Shown here: positions 34,984-47,600 of the stretch, piece after piece | Layout: each line of letters opens with the position of its first letter | Numbering within the stretch: position 1 is the stretch's first letter | DNA from: Ilex aquifolium | Lineage: Eukaryota; Streptophyta; Magnoliopsida; Aquifoliales; Aquifoliaceae | DNA length: 64,000 nucleotides | Direction of reading: 5' to 3' | NCBI GenBank assembly: GCA_951799425.1 | Contig: OX637392.1 | Coordinates: 59,001,093-59,065,092 of the forward strand | Made by a program: the position numbers and the translations under genes | The notes under the pieces: model-generated | The model's database searches: none | Seen by the model: only the letters and a program-made list of their open reading frames with translations | What the model was told of the DNA's origin: nothing

Positions 34984-35847
34984 ATAGAGGGAGGGTTTTG
35001 GTTTTTAGTGAAAGGGGAGGAATTAGGGAGTTGAGGGAAGGGGTGGGGGTGAGTTTCAGTTTCAATTGGAGGAGGGGATTTGGGTTTTGGTGCAGTTGAT
35101 GGGGAGGGATTAGGGAGTTGAGGGAATGGTGGGGGTGGGTTTCGGTTTTAGTGGAGAGGGGACGGATTTGGGTTTCGGTTTTAGTAGAGGGGGGGAGAGA
35201 TTTGGGTTTTTCACCGGATGTGGGTTTTTTCTTTTTCTTTTGATTTTTGATTTTTATTTTTACACGAAATATTAAGACCATGATAGTTATGGGTTTTGAT
35301 TAATTTAAGTCATTTTAAAGAGTGGTCAACTAATGGTAATAGTTAATTGAAATTTATTCAAACATTAAGGGGGCAAATTGTTCAATTTTAAACCAGAGAG
35401 CCCTGATTAAAATAAGACCGAAAATTCAAGGGAGTATTTTGTAATTAACCGTTAATTTAACACCAATTGAAGATTCAATTTCATTAATTCATCATTTAAA
35501 TTTATTCAATTAATATTAAATTTCATCAAATCAACACTGAATATAAATATCAAATTAACACTAAATTAATATTTAAATTTATCAAATTAATACCTAATTT
35601 ATTCAATTATTATAAATTTTATCAAATAATATTTAAATTTTATATATGAAGGGTGATGTGTGAAGAGTGATTAGGTGACGTTGTAGAGGATAGAAGATAA
35701 CAGAAGAGTTAGAAATGGATGAGATTTTGACATAGACATTAATCTCTGTCTCTGTCTCCACCAATAATTGAAGAAGACATCAATCCTACAATAATACATC
35801 ACAAAATATTGACATAACAAAATGGAAGAAGAAAATTAAAAAAAAAT
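34984..35847. other. Interior of the Mutator-like element, right part
   Basis: 35000-35225 is a G-rich degenerate repeat ('gggtttcggttttagt', 'gggagttgaggga'); 35340-35640 is AT-rich with repeated 'caaattaa' and 'atttaaattta', mirroring the left part at 24490-24790. No gene; the minus-strand ORF here is low-complexity. Confidence 0.5.
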
Positions 35848-36066
35848 GTTCATGAACAAAATTAAAAAAAAAATTGCATGAAAAAATTTAAAAATCTACA
35901 TGAAAAAAATTAAAAATATCTGCATGAAAAAAATTAAAAAAAACTACATAAAAAAATTTTAAAAAAAAATTCATGAAAAAAATTAAAACTATCTGCATGA
36001 AAAAAAAAAAAAAATTGCATGAAAAAATTTTAAAATATCTCCATGAAAAATATTTACAAATCTGCA
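35848..36066. repeat. Tandem repeat, 'catgaaaaaaattaaaaa' units
   Basis: About eight units of 22-36 bp built on tgcatgaaaaaaattaaaaa with spacers such as tatc. AT-rich, inside the Mutator-like element. Confidence 0.75.
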
Positions 36067-36462
36067 AGAAATTTTTTTTTTTTAACAAACTTATGTAATG
36101 ATCGATCACTGTGGATAACGAGTTGAAGAAGAATGATCGACTTCAATCCACTATGTCTTTCAACAACACTAGACCATTTTTGAACTTCAGCAACAACAAA
36201 TGGTATAGTATACATAGTGAAAAAAGGGTTGAGGGCATTTTAATATATTTACATAAGGAATGGTAGTTTTGATATTTTCAGAAAATTTATAGTCAAATTG
36301 TTATTTTTTGTACTGACAGAGTTAAAAATTATCGTTAGGGGATATATTTGATTTGAAAGTATAAACTCGAAAAGAGTGAGTGAATTTTTAAAATTGAGAT
36401 GAGGTGCCATTAAATTTAAACTTAACTAGAGTAGATATGGACGCAATTTTTCCTATTTTTTT

Positions 36463-37672
36463 CCATTCGGCAGTCCCCAAACATGCATACACCAAGACAG
36501 GAATGGAGTTCAATCAGCTTTGGCCTTTCCCACTTTTCTTTCTTACCACTTTGATTTCATTGGAGACCAGAAGACGATAATGCTTATCACCACACACGCG
36601 TCCTTCTCTGGATGGTTGTCGTCCCACAATATTCCCAACTTTTCTTTTAATCCTATAGTACTTGATAGGTATTGGTTTTGGTTTTGGTTTTGGTTTGGTT
36701 CCGAATCAAATCCGTGGGCTCCAGCCATGCAATAATTCAAAATGCTAATGCTATATATCCTCGAGGAATATTTCTTTGCATCCAAAAAGTAATGTCCATC
36801 GCTCTCAATCAAAAGCTTTAATCGATATTTTGATTTTTCTGATCATTTCACATCATTGGTTTTTGATAAGCTGCAAAAACAAAAATCAATAACATATATA
36901 TTACACCCATTAATGAGTAACTAAAATTTTATAGGAAACGCAACCATTATTCAAGGTTTGTTTGGTAAAACAAGATCTCAGTTATTTAAGCGAATTGTAT
37001 TCAAGTCTATGGTGTGAGTCTTGAGTTCCCGACGAAACGCAAATCCTGATTTAAATAGTGTATGATTTGAGGGATCGGTTCATACACCCGGACTTTGCTC
37101 TTAATTTTACTCAAAGTCACGAGTTTAAGCGATATAAGCGCGTCTCTATTCACTGAGAACAGGCCATGAAATTTCCCTATATCCAAAGATATTGTGTGTT
37201 TAGGCTTTTATCAATGCTTTAGTAAACTTTGCTAAAGTGATTGACAAACCTGACGTTAGGGATATAAAAAACGACAAAAAAAACCATACTTTACAGATAG
37301 AAATTTATATGTCATACTTCTGCTACAACGTTGAGTTAATACTAATATATATGTGTGTGTCCTTTTGTTTATGTACTACGGGGATCAAGGGTAGCTTTGT
37401 GCCTAATACTGTTTTTCCCTTTTGTACATATAAATTGAACTCTTCGTGTAACACAAGAACAGTACTCCTACGGTGGACAAATAATTAGATGATGACTCAT
37501 CTAAAAGAAGTTTGTCCAGCCTGCATGCATTAAACAATTCCACGTCAGATTTGCAGTATTACCGCCCTCCTTAAATGTTATTCTTCTCCCCACCAAAGCG
37601 AGAGAGAGCGAGAGAGAGAGTTAAGATCCGAAGAGTGAGGTATAGCACATAGACTTGAGAGCTTTGGAAGAC
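36463..37672. other. Intergenic: upstream region of the two-HMA HIPP gene
   Basis: Single-copy-looking DNA without a gene. (GGTTTT)n at 36674-36702 and (GA)n at 37601-37620 just upstream of the HIPP start are simple repeats. The promoter should be in the last few hundred bases; no clear TATA box was identified. Confidence 0.4.
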
Positions 37673-40600
37673 ATGGGTGAAGTAAGTGCATTTCTCAGAC
37701 GACCTAAGCTTTCTTTGTAGTCTATCAGGCTTAATATTAATGAGCTTTGTATGTTGTTTTTAGCCAAAATGAAAAAGTATCACTCTTGATGTTCTAAATA
37801 ATTTTTTGTGCTCTCAAAGGAGAAGAAAGAGGAAGGTAACAAGGAGGAGAAGCAAGAAGGAGGTCAAGAAGAGAAGAAAGAAGAAAAGAAGGAAGAAGAG
37901 GCTCAAGAGATGGTGCTCAAGGTTGATATGCATTGTGAGGCTTGCGCCAGAAAGGTTGCAAGAGCCTTGAGAGGATTTCAAGGTCATTAATTTTCTCCCA
38001 CGTTTGGATTCTAGTAACGCCTATACAACTGATCAAGTTTTTGCCTTTCTGACTGTTCTCTCTGTGTGTGTGCACAGTTGATATGTGTCACTGTATTTGT
38101 GTGTGTGAGAGAGAGAGAGAAGGTGGGGGGGGGGGGGGGGGGGACTGGCGAGGATGGCCTTTTAGAACCACGACACTGTTGAGTATGTTTATATTTATAC
38201 ATGACACACTAGGGATAACCCGTGTTTAAAGTCACGATACAAGATGAATAATTTTGAGAGGGATGTTGTTGACTATCGATTTGAGATCTTCGAATAGATT
38301 TATTGAAGCCTACCCTATTTTATATTATAAATTTATAATAAAAGCTTGACGAAATAACTCACAATTTATATTTCATGTTTTCATCCCAACAATTATTTCT
38401 TTAGTATTTTGGTCATAAATCTGGCTGATAGTCTTCAGAATATTTTCAACATTTACTGCATCTGCTAGTTTTTTTGTGTGGGCATAATTAAAATCCTCAC
38501 AATAAAATATGACTAATGTAAAAAAAAATTATCCTAATAAAAGGTGACGTAATTTTGTCTCTTGTATTGGTCTTATTACTTTTGGATGCTTTTATAGCAG
38601 GAGTGGAGGATGTAATGGCGGATTCCAAGGCCAGTAAGGTGGTGGTTAAAGGCAAGACGGCAGACCCTATAAAGGTGATCGAGAGGATCCAAAGGAAAAG
38701 TGGCCGAAAAGTGGAGATCATTTCACCTTTACCCAAGCCACCCGAGGAGGATAATAAGGAGGAAAATAAAGAACCCAAAGATGAGAAGAAAGAGGAGGTG
38801 AGGTACTCCCTATGGTAGTGACCTTTTGGAAAATTAGAGAAAGAATACTGATGATCATGATTGTGTGTGTGTGTGTTTGCATGGGTGACTAAGAGAGAGA
38901 AGAAAAAGATGTTGAGTGTGAGACGGTGGCTATTAAACTTGTGATTGCTGTTTGTACGCTGAAGTGAAAACAACCTAGCAAGTTAATATTGCGAGCAATG
39001 TTATATGAATTTAAAAAATAGACTTGATAATTACATTGATTTTACTGTATGTCTCAGTATTTATTGGGACCCACTACCTATTCAATGATTATGATTGTCA
39101 AATTTATTTTTTAAAAATCCTATAGTTTGCAGAGTTCTTGACCCCACTACTCTGAGAAATTTTTCAGTGGGTTTAACACTCCACAGTCACAGGACTCATC
39201 TCAACTTAGCCACACAAACAAAATATTTCAATTTGGTTCAATGACCAAATTAAAGTTAATTGCTGCAAAAAGTTGTCTATTAATTCACAAAAATAGATTT
39301 TGTCATAACAGTAATGTTATTTATCTTGACTAGAGCATTACCAATACTGTTGTGTACATCGATATGACCCTCTCCTATTCCTAACATAACCAAACCCTCG
39401 TGCACTAAACTTCCCTTTTTTTTGTTTAGAAAGTTATCTATAGAGTCAGCATCTAGATATGGTTGAATAAATCAAGTAATCCTTGTATGTTCTTTCACTC
39501 CTGGCAGCCTCCTGCTGTTTTAACAGTTGTGTTGAAAGTTGGGATGCATTGTGAAGCATGTGCTCAAGTTTTGCAGAAGAGAATCCGAAAAGTCAAAGGT
39601 ATATGTATAGCTCTTAACTACCAATAGTTGGATAAAATACAATGGAATCCTGCTAGAATTATGAAGTGGATTGGATTCAGATAGTTTCTTTCTTTCAATC
39701 ATCTGGATTACCCCAGAAAAGGGTTCCATTTTTGTGAATAAAACTAAAAAGGTCAATACAGTAATAATGTATTGGTGGAATGGTGCATTTAACTTGAATA
39801 TAACACATTTATCCCACCTTTGAATTTCAAATTCCCCATTGTCAAATTTCACACGAATGGACCATATCTGTTTTTTTCCTTTTTTAGACTTTGTATAGCT
39901 AATAAACTAGGTGAGTTGTTCATTAATGAAGCCATTTGGTTTATTTATGCCCTTTATTTCTACAAGTAACTTAATTCAATATGACTCTTCACCCTTATGC
40001 TCCGTTTGGTAGGAATGATAGAAAGTAAGAAGTATGAAAAATAGGAGGGATAAACTTTGAATAAAAAATTTAATCAAGTTCGTGTCATAAAATTCGTGTC
40101 GAGTTCGAGTCGTGTTATCGTATTGAGTCGAAAATTTTCACCCCTAGCTAAGATGGAAAAAATATTTTTTTTTAATTTAAAATTTTTATTTTTTTAAAAA
40201 ATTTTTTATTGTTAAATTTATTTTTTAATTTTTTTTAAAATATGTATATAAATACATATTTTATCATTGAATTTTTATATGAAATTAATGTATACATAAT
40301 ATATGTATATATCAAAAGATATATAGACAAGTAAGATACATCTCAACACAAATAATTAATTTTCCATCCACTTTCCTTCCGATTTTGGAGGGATTAATTT
40401 TTGTGAGTTGGAAGGAAAGTCAATCCATCCACTTTTCCATCCATCTTATTTTCCTTCTTTACCAAACATGATATTTTATTTATCCCTCAAACTTTCCATT
40501 CTTCCAACTTTCCATCATACCAAATGGAGCATTAATATCCACTAGAATGATGTTTAGTGATTGATTACTGGGAGAGATGCTCTTTCCATAGAAATAATGC

Positions 40601-41210
40601 AGAAATGAAGGAAGTGCTTATTCTTCATTGTTAGGTACTGAATCATTGTAGTGAGGACATGCTTTCAACTAAACCTATTGAATAATCACGATTTCTTTAT
40701 TTCAAAAGAGCTGCATTTAAATTTTTTTCTTGATGAGAGACAACAGCATACATAGAGTACTAGGTTATGTTGTGTAGGTTAAAAAAGTTTTACAGGTTAT
40801 GTTACAAATACATAACTTTCTTTCCAAGTAACAATTGCTTGGAATTCACTGTGAATACGTTGGAATATATTGCAGGTGTAGAATCTGTGACAACAGACCT
40901 AGCAAATGATCAAGTTGTTGTGAAAGGTATCATCGATCCAGAAAAGCTGGTCAGTGATGTGTACAAGAGAACCAGAAAGCAAGCTTCCATTGTGAAGGAT
41001 GAAGAAAAGAAGGAAGAAGAGAAAAAGGTAGAAGAGAAGAAAGAAGAAGAGAAAAAGGCTGAGAAAGAAGGTGAAGAAGGCAAGGGAGAAGAGGATAACA
41101 AGATTGACATCAAGAAAAGCGAATATTGGCCTGCAAAGTACCTTGTGGAGTACACTTATCCCCCTCAAATTTTCAGTGATGAGAATCCGCATGCTTGCTC
41201 TGTTATGTAG
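37673..41210 (+). CDS. Heavy-metal-associated isoprenylated plant protein with two HMA domains (HIPP7-like)
   Basis: Five exons: 37673-37681, 37820-37982, 38601-38797, 39508-39598 and 40876-41210, with GT-AG introns of phases 0, 1, 0, 1; 264 residues. A Lys/Glu-rich N-terminus leads to HMA1 (MVLKVDMHCEACARKV, then GVEDVMADSKASKVVVKG), a charged linker, HMA2 (TVVLKVGMHCEACAQVL, then GVESVTTDLANDQVVVKG), a second Lys/Glu-rich stretch and SDENPHACSVM. Both domains keep the CxxC metal ligands; CSVM is a CaaX prenylation box. Each HMA is split by an intron at the same point (after ...FQ-G and ...VK-G), as in the HIPP5/6/7 clade. HIPPs act in metal homeostasis and stress responses (family knowledge). 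Intron 4 contains a MITE. The start gives only MGE in exon 1, common in this clade. Confidence 0.93.
38125..38143. repeat. Poly(G) tract in HIPP intron 2
   Basis: A run of about 19 G in intron 2 after a (GA)n stretch. The transcript would carry it as poly(G), potentially a G-quadruplex. Length may be unstable or affected by sequencing error. Confidence 0.85.
39998..40531. mobile_element. PIF/Harbinger-like MITE in HIPP intron 4
   Basis: 534 bp. Ends tgctccgtttggta / taccaaatggagca as inverted repeats with flanking TTA duplications (39995-39997, 40532-40534). Same family as the split MITE at 4100-19447. Its AT-rich core (40070-40330) looks like a further insertion or low-complexity expansion. 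Confidence 0.85.
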
Positions 41211-44200
41211 CTGATGACTCTACCTCTGAAGTATGTTAGTTCGCCATATATGTGATTTCCAGGCGTTTATATATGCTAGTTATATATGAGTGTGCTGGCA
41301 ATCGAGGGTTTATTCCTTCTGTGGCATTGTTAAACAATTCAATCTTCTGTTTCTGGGGATATGATGTATGTAGATACACAAAACGTGGATAAATATTTAA
41401 GTCTGCAGGAGTTTTACGTTTTGGCCTTTTTTAGTAGAGCAAATTGTTGCTTGTTGAGTTTATGGTTTCTAAGTCACTTCACGAGTTCCTAATCTCTTAG
41501 AATTGAGGTAAATATCACTTCGAAAGATTACCTCTGTGAATTTAAGTGTTATTGCCCAGAATTCATGAAGTGGCTGAGAACTTATAGCACTTTCTTTTCT
41601 GCGAAAGCTGGTATAAGTTTCAGCCGTTTGAAAAGAACTGTTCTTTCATATCTTCGCTTTATACACTGATTTAGCTTTGGCACTTACAGCCATCTTGCAT
41701 TTTTCACTTCAAGCGCTTAGTGATCAAAACTGTTGCTTAAAAATTATTTTCAATGTGCACAACTGCATGTGATAGGTTGGCCTACGAATTCCCTTGGCGC
41801 TGATTAAAATGATGCCCCCCTCTGATGAGCCATAACTCTACTGCAGGTAATATCCATCCATTCCTTGCCATTCTTTTTCAACCCTTTGTTGTATTGTTCA
41901 ACCATAAAGGTCTTTGTGCAACAATTGATGTAGACTTTATGCACTTATTGGGGACATATATTGTGTTTTTATTCAAGGTTCATAATCCATTCTGAAGTGG
42001 AAGTGACAGAAAAATGATTAAAGCATTTAACCTATTCAATAATGTACTCACACTTCGCATAGCCAATGCAACACCTTGATTTATATTTGATTGGATAATC
42101 AGTCTTTCTGTTCTTTTAAGGAACTCGTAATTGACCTATTCAACTTTTGATTGGATAATCAGCCATCTTTCTTTTCCTTATTTTTTTTCATGTAGGCTAA
42201 TTGAGATATATATGAATTCAATTCTTGATAGACCTTGCAGCACTAGCTTCATACACATCCCTTGATTTAGTTGAGAGGACCTGACCTAAGGAGACTCCAA
42301 ATCTTAATGATGCCCATCACCATACACAAACTCTTTGGCTAGGCCCCAACTAGCTGAAGCATTAGGTTTGCTTGATGCTAAATCTGTGATGGAGAGGAGA
42401 TGGACTCAAGCTAAATATGCCAAAGGTAGTGGTCCGGGAATCTTTGTTCATTTATATTTGATCCTATTAGATACAGGGACACATTCCATATGCCTTCGTC
42501 TCCTTTCAATTGGAGGTTGTCGTTCAGTCTTTTGAACAAACAAGGAAACGAGTTTAAAAGGTTAAGAAGATGTGGTATATAACTCACATAGAATTTCCCC
42601 ACAACTCCATATTCTGACACTCGTTGTCAAACTAAGAAACATTAGAGGAGATCATACTATATCAGCCACCCATAGAGATGCCCTTGGTCCATAAGCTTAT
42701 CGCCAATGGTCGGCTGGAACTTTTCCTCCCCCATGCCACGAGCAGATGCAGACATATATAGCAATGGTATGATATGTGATACTGCAATGATCAGTTTTCA
42801 ATTGGTTGAAGCTACAGTGTGTCAACCCTGCTAGATATTGCAACTAAATCATTTTTGGTATGATCAAAATCCTGCCAAATTTTCTTCTTATGGGGTTAAC
42901 TTCATGTTATTGAACCATATTGCTTATTCAAGTCAAAGTGCGACGCATTTCTGAAAAAAGGGAAGGGTGCTTAACCTTCCTATCATCCCCGTCCCCCTAC
43001 CCCATTATCACCACCAAATTTATCAATGGACACTCGAAATTTATGCATGTGATGGTTCATGAATTTCTCAAAATTTTAATACATTTTAAAGTCAGACGAA
43101 CCCCTCATTGAGAAGAATTAGAACTTGGATTGTGTATGTCACCATAGGTGACACCTTGCCATTAGAAGTTTCGAATAGATCTAAAATTCTCACCCCTAAG
43201 TAAACAGAAATTGAGATGGTTTGATGAGAGCAATATTAATGTAGTATTTGGATTCTTAAAATAGCAGTGGGAATGCAAGCTGGGCAGTCTGTCTCTTGGC
43301 ATAATATAGTTGCCTGCACTTGTGGCTTTTGGATGCAGCTGTTTGGATAAGAAATTTGAGGGAGACTGGCGAGCCCACTTACCTTTGGTTGGTTGTGGTC
43401 ATGGTAGATGCAAGGTCAAATTCTCATGTACAACACTAATCCATCTCAACAGAAGATGGAGACTACTTTCCATCATTCATGTCCTTCCACATGTTATTTT
43501 GTGTGGAAATTGATGATAATATTTTACAAGCTACATACAGCCAGCCAACTGAAAATTAAATCTTAGTATATGATTGCTTGCTGGAGTTGGAGGTACCATT
43601 ACCAACCAGCAATGAACCCTCCAATTCCAATAGTCATAGGAAATGAAATCTTCAAAATAAAAATATCCTCTAAGCATATCACTTCCGTGTGGAAATTTCC
43701 AAACGGGACTTTAAAAGTGTTGGAAGACTCAAAACAGTGGTCAGTGGACTAGCTTAGCTGACTGATCAACGTCAATGATCGCTTAAAGTCCTTTTGGGAC
43801 CCACCACCAATTGGAAAATGATCAGTTTATTATACCCTTCCCCCTGGTCCTGATAGAGGGTGTGGTCATTGACATACTTCGACTTCGGTGAAGTCAAACT
43901 GTAGACCCCACTACTGAAATGGGATGCAAAACTATAAATACATAAAATACAAATAGGGGAATTTTCATAATTTGGGGTTATAGAATGATATTTCTTTGCC
44001 ATGTGGCAAAGTTATGGGCGTAATGTAAGTGCCTATTCTATTTAAAGTCCCAACCCAACCCAACCAAGGTCATGGATGTTATTGCCAAGTTGAAAAAGTT
44101 TGACTTTGACGCCACGTAAGTGTTGTGTTGAGTTGGCCCACACACACACCACCCACACATGCATTTCGTCTTATGTGGCCACCAAACCAACGGCGACGTT

Positions 44201-44670
44201 AAGGGGCTAAGCCAAACTCGGGTGGAAATTCAAGTAGTTAAAGTAACGGCGTTGGGTGCTCTAATGACGACGTGAGCTGACTTGGGCCCACCATATCACA
44301 CGTGGAACAAGACATGTGAGTCCCATAAGTTAAGAGTTAGACTGAAGTGTGTGAGATGCCTTACGGCACGTTCACCTCACACGCTATGTAGCCAGCTTAG
44401 CTAGCTAGCCAGCCATTATAATTAATATAAACTCAGACATAATATGAGGTCCAGTCGACAATGAGCCAAGCCACTGTTATGTTAGCAGACTCGTGACACG
44501 CCTATTTCATAAAACAAGCACATCCCACTAAGGGCATTTTAGCAATTTCACTCCCTCTCTCCTTCCCTCCCTGCTTGATATATAGCCACCATCAATATAT
44601 CCGAACTAGTTACAGTACAGGTAAAAAAAAATACACTGTCAAGCACCAACCTGTTCTTCAAAACTCTACG
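41211..44670. other. Intergenic between HIPP and OPT genes
   Basis: The first ~200 bp are the HIPP 3' UTR. The rest has only short chance ORFs with no recognised domain. 44060-44570, upstream of the OPT gene, has several ACGT-containing boxes (gccacgtaag, cacacgtgga) and is a plausible promoter. No RNA gene or transposon ends recognised. Confidence 0.45.
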
Positions 44671-47600
44671 ATGGCGTCCAACAACGACACCACCTCCACC
44701 ACGACCCACCACCCTACGGACGCCGGAAAACTGAACGGAGAGCCACCCCAGGAGGACAGGTGTCAGGTGGAAGAGGTGGCTCTTGTGGTCCCGGAAACCG
44801 ACGACCCATCACTCCCAGTAATGACGTTTCGAGCTTGGTTTCTTGGTCTGACCTCATGCATAATCTTGATATTCCTCAACACTTTCTTCATCTACCGCAC
44901 ACAACCCTTGACCATCTCTGCCATTCTCATGCAAATATCTGTTCTACCCATTGGAAAGTTCATGGCTTCGACGCTTCCAAACAAAAAGTACAGTGTGTTT
45001 GGTGGTCGTTGGAGTTTTAATTTGAATCCTGGGCCCTTCAACATGAAAGAGCATGTTATCATCACGGTGATGGCTAACTGTGGGGTGTCTATTGGTGGTG
45101 GTGATGCCTACTCGATTGGGGCCATTACTGTCATGAAGGCTTATTATAAACAGAGCTTGAATTTCTTGTGTGGGCTTGTTATTGTTTTAACAACTCAGGT
45201 ACAGAATTGAGGACTTTCTTATCTCTATTCATTTGGGTGTTTTTCATTTCTGTTAGTTTAGTTTGTTACATAATTCTCTTTTGGCTTTATTTAATTTTTT
45301 ATTCTAAGATCAAACTTACTGGTTATTGTAGTTTACTTTATTCAAATTCACACTAGGGAAGATGACGAATGATAAACATAAAGAAAAAAAATATTATTTT
45401 CTTTTTTCCTTGAAGAAGAGGGCCATCAGTAGCCTACAATTAATTAATTAGTCTTTTTTTTTGGGAGGTGGGGGGTTGCTGATTTATAGAAATAATTTTG
45501 ATATGCTAATCAGTAGAACATCATGATATAACAGCCCAGCAAAGGAATTTGGGCAGCAATAGAAAGGTGTATCATGTGAATTCGATTGCCATGCATTTAA
45601 TTTGATGTCAATCTGTAGATCCTGTTGTCCTATTTGCTTCTTGTTTTACTTGATTGTAGATAATGGGGTATGGATGGGCTGGAATGTTGAGGAGGTACCT
45701 GGTTGATCCTGTTGAAATGTGGTGGCCTTCAAACCTTGCTCAGGTTTCTCTATTTAGGTTTGTCTTTCTCCTATTCAGAAACTTCCCATAATATTTCCTC
45801 AGTATTTTTTGTTCTTTAGTATATCTTTACACTGCTGGTACTCCAAATTATATCCATGAGAAGTTAAGCTCTGAATATAGTTCAAATGATAATCTGAAAA
45901 TAAGTAAAACAAGACATATGAATAAGTAATTGATAATTGATAGTTTGTTCTGTGATCATGTAATTAAGTTTTGCAAGACATTCTTGTTGTAAATGCAAGT
46001 GTTAGATGTTATATGGGTGTCTACTATTTCCCCTTTTCAATTATTTTAGTATATTTTTGCTTAAAGTTACCTTTTCTATAATTTTCATTTTCTTTTTGTT
46101 ATCTTTTTTTTCCTTGTATATTTCAGAAATCTCAGAGCAAAGAGTGTCAATATTCTTTGGGGTTATGTCATTATGGGGGAAAGCAAGGGATTCACATGAA
46201 ACTTTTCATGCCAAAGTTCACTGGCTGAGAAGTGGCCTCATCTGCTTTCCAGCTTAGTGGGTTAATATTCGCTTTCTGGACACCAAAACATACACATTAA
46301 ATTTATAAAAGCGCGATATGAAATTCTATCTTAAGAAGAATTCAGGAAGAACATGTATAAAGTGAATCAAACCTACGCTACTACTCTAATTCAAGCAGCC
46401 TTTTGAATAAGCATACCCAGTTTCAGATTTTACGTTAACTTCTTGATTTATGCCCTCATGGGAATTGTGAACTTGTTGACTTTGGCGTTACAGGGCATTG
46501 CATGAAAAAGAACCAAAAAGAAGAGGCATGACAAGGATGCAATTCTTTCTTGTTTTCCTGGCTGCAAGTTTCGCCTATTACACATTTCCGGGCTATCTGT
46601 TCCCAATTCTGACATTCTTCTCATGGGTCTGTTGGGCGTGGCCTCACAGTATCACAGCTCAGCAAATTGGCTCTGGGTACCATGGACTCGGGGTGGGTGC
46701 CTTCACTCTCGATTGGGCAGGGATTTCAGCTTATCATGGCAGCCCATTGGTGACACCTTGGTCTTCCATTCTCAATATTGGGATTGGCTTTTTTATCTTT
46801 GTCTACATAATTGTACCTCTGTGCTACTGGAAGTTCAATACTTTTGATGCCCGGAAATTCCCCATATTTTCTAGTCAGCTGTTCACTTCTACCGGGCAGA
46901 AATATGATACGGACAAGATCTTGACTCCGCAATACGATCTTAACATTACTGCTTATGACAGTTATGGAAAGCTATATCTTAGTCCTTTGTTTGCGCTCTC
47001 AATTGGATCAGGATTCGCAAGATTTTCAGCAATACTCACACATGTAGCACTGTTTCATGGCAGGTAGGCTGCTTCCTAAGTTTGTCAGGTGTGAATACCG
47101 GATATGTTTAAAATAATTGTCATTAACTTGTAATTATCTTTCTCTGGCCAATATCTTACTAGCTCACAAAATAAGATTAGTCTGTGGTCATTGTTTACAC
47201 AGCCAGTGTAGGAGCAAAAAAGAAATATATGAATTGTGAAAAAGGTGGCCCAATGCACAAGGCTCCCGGCATTGCTGGGCCTGGGCATAGAAGTGTGAGC
47301 AGGTTATGATGCTAGGTGATAGTTCTTAAAATGAAGTTAACGTTTTCCAAAAGTACAAGATTTCTTTTCAACAATTTAGAGGAAGTATTCTTGCGGGAAA
47401 GAGCCCGCATAAATCTGAATTTGTCTCGTCTGTTAAATATGCCCTCCTTGAGCACAAATGTTTCTTGGTTATTCCATAATTGACCAAATTATGTTTGGTT
47501 TGCATTGTCTAGTGATATTTGGAAGCAGAGCAAATCTGCAGTAAAGAACATTAATTTGGATATCCATGCAAAATTGATGAAAAGTTACAAAGGAGTGCCT

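Larger units (their letters stand above)
23643..36453. mobile_element. Mutator-like non-autonomous element hosting nested insertions
   Basis: A perfect 9-bp duplication TATTTTTTT flanks it (23634-23642 and 36454-36462), the MULE target-site length. Termini are related inverted repeats: the left begins ggaaaaaattcatctac and, after removal of the hAT insertion, continues tctaaatttaatgacacc; the right end on the minus strand begins ggaaaaattgcgtcc and reaches tttaaatttaatggcacc. Without insertions the element is about 2.3 kb of AT-rich DNA with repeated 'atttaattttatcaaattaa' runs at both ends. No transposase gene is present. The duplication is low-complexity, so chance agreement is possible, but the matching ends support it. 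Confidence 0.65.

Noticed and set aside
34928..35281. 117-codon Pro/Thr/Lys-rich ORF
   Set aside because: Low-complexity G-rich repeat; part of transposon interior.
42335..42535. 66-codon ORF between HIPP and OPT
   Set aside because: No domain, no exon context, no family match recognised.
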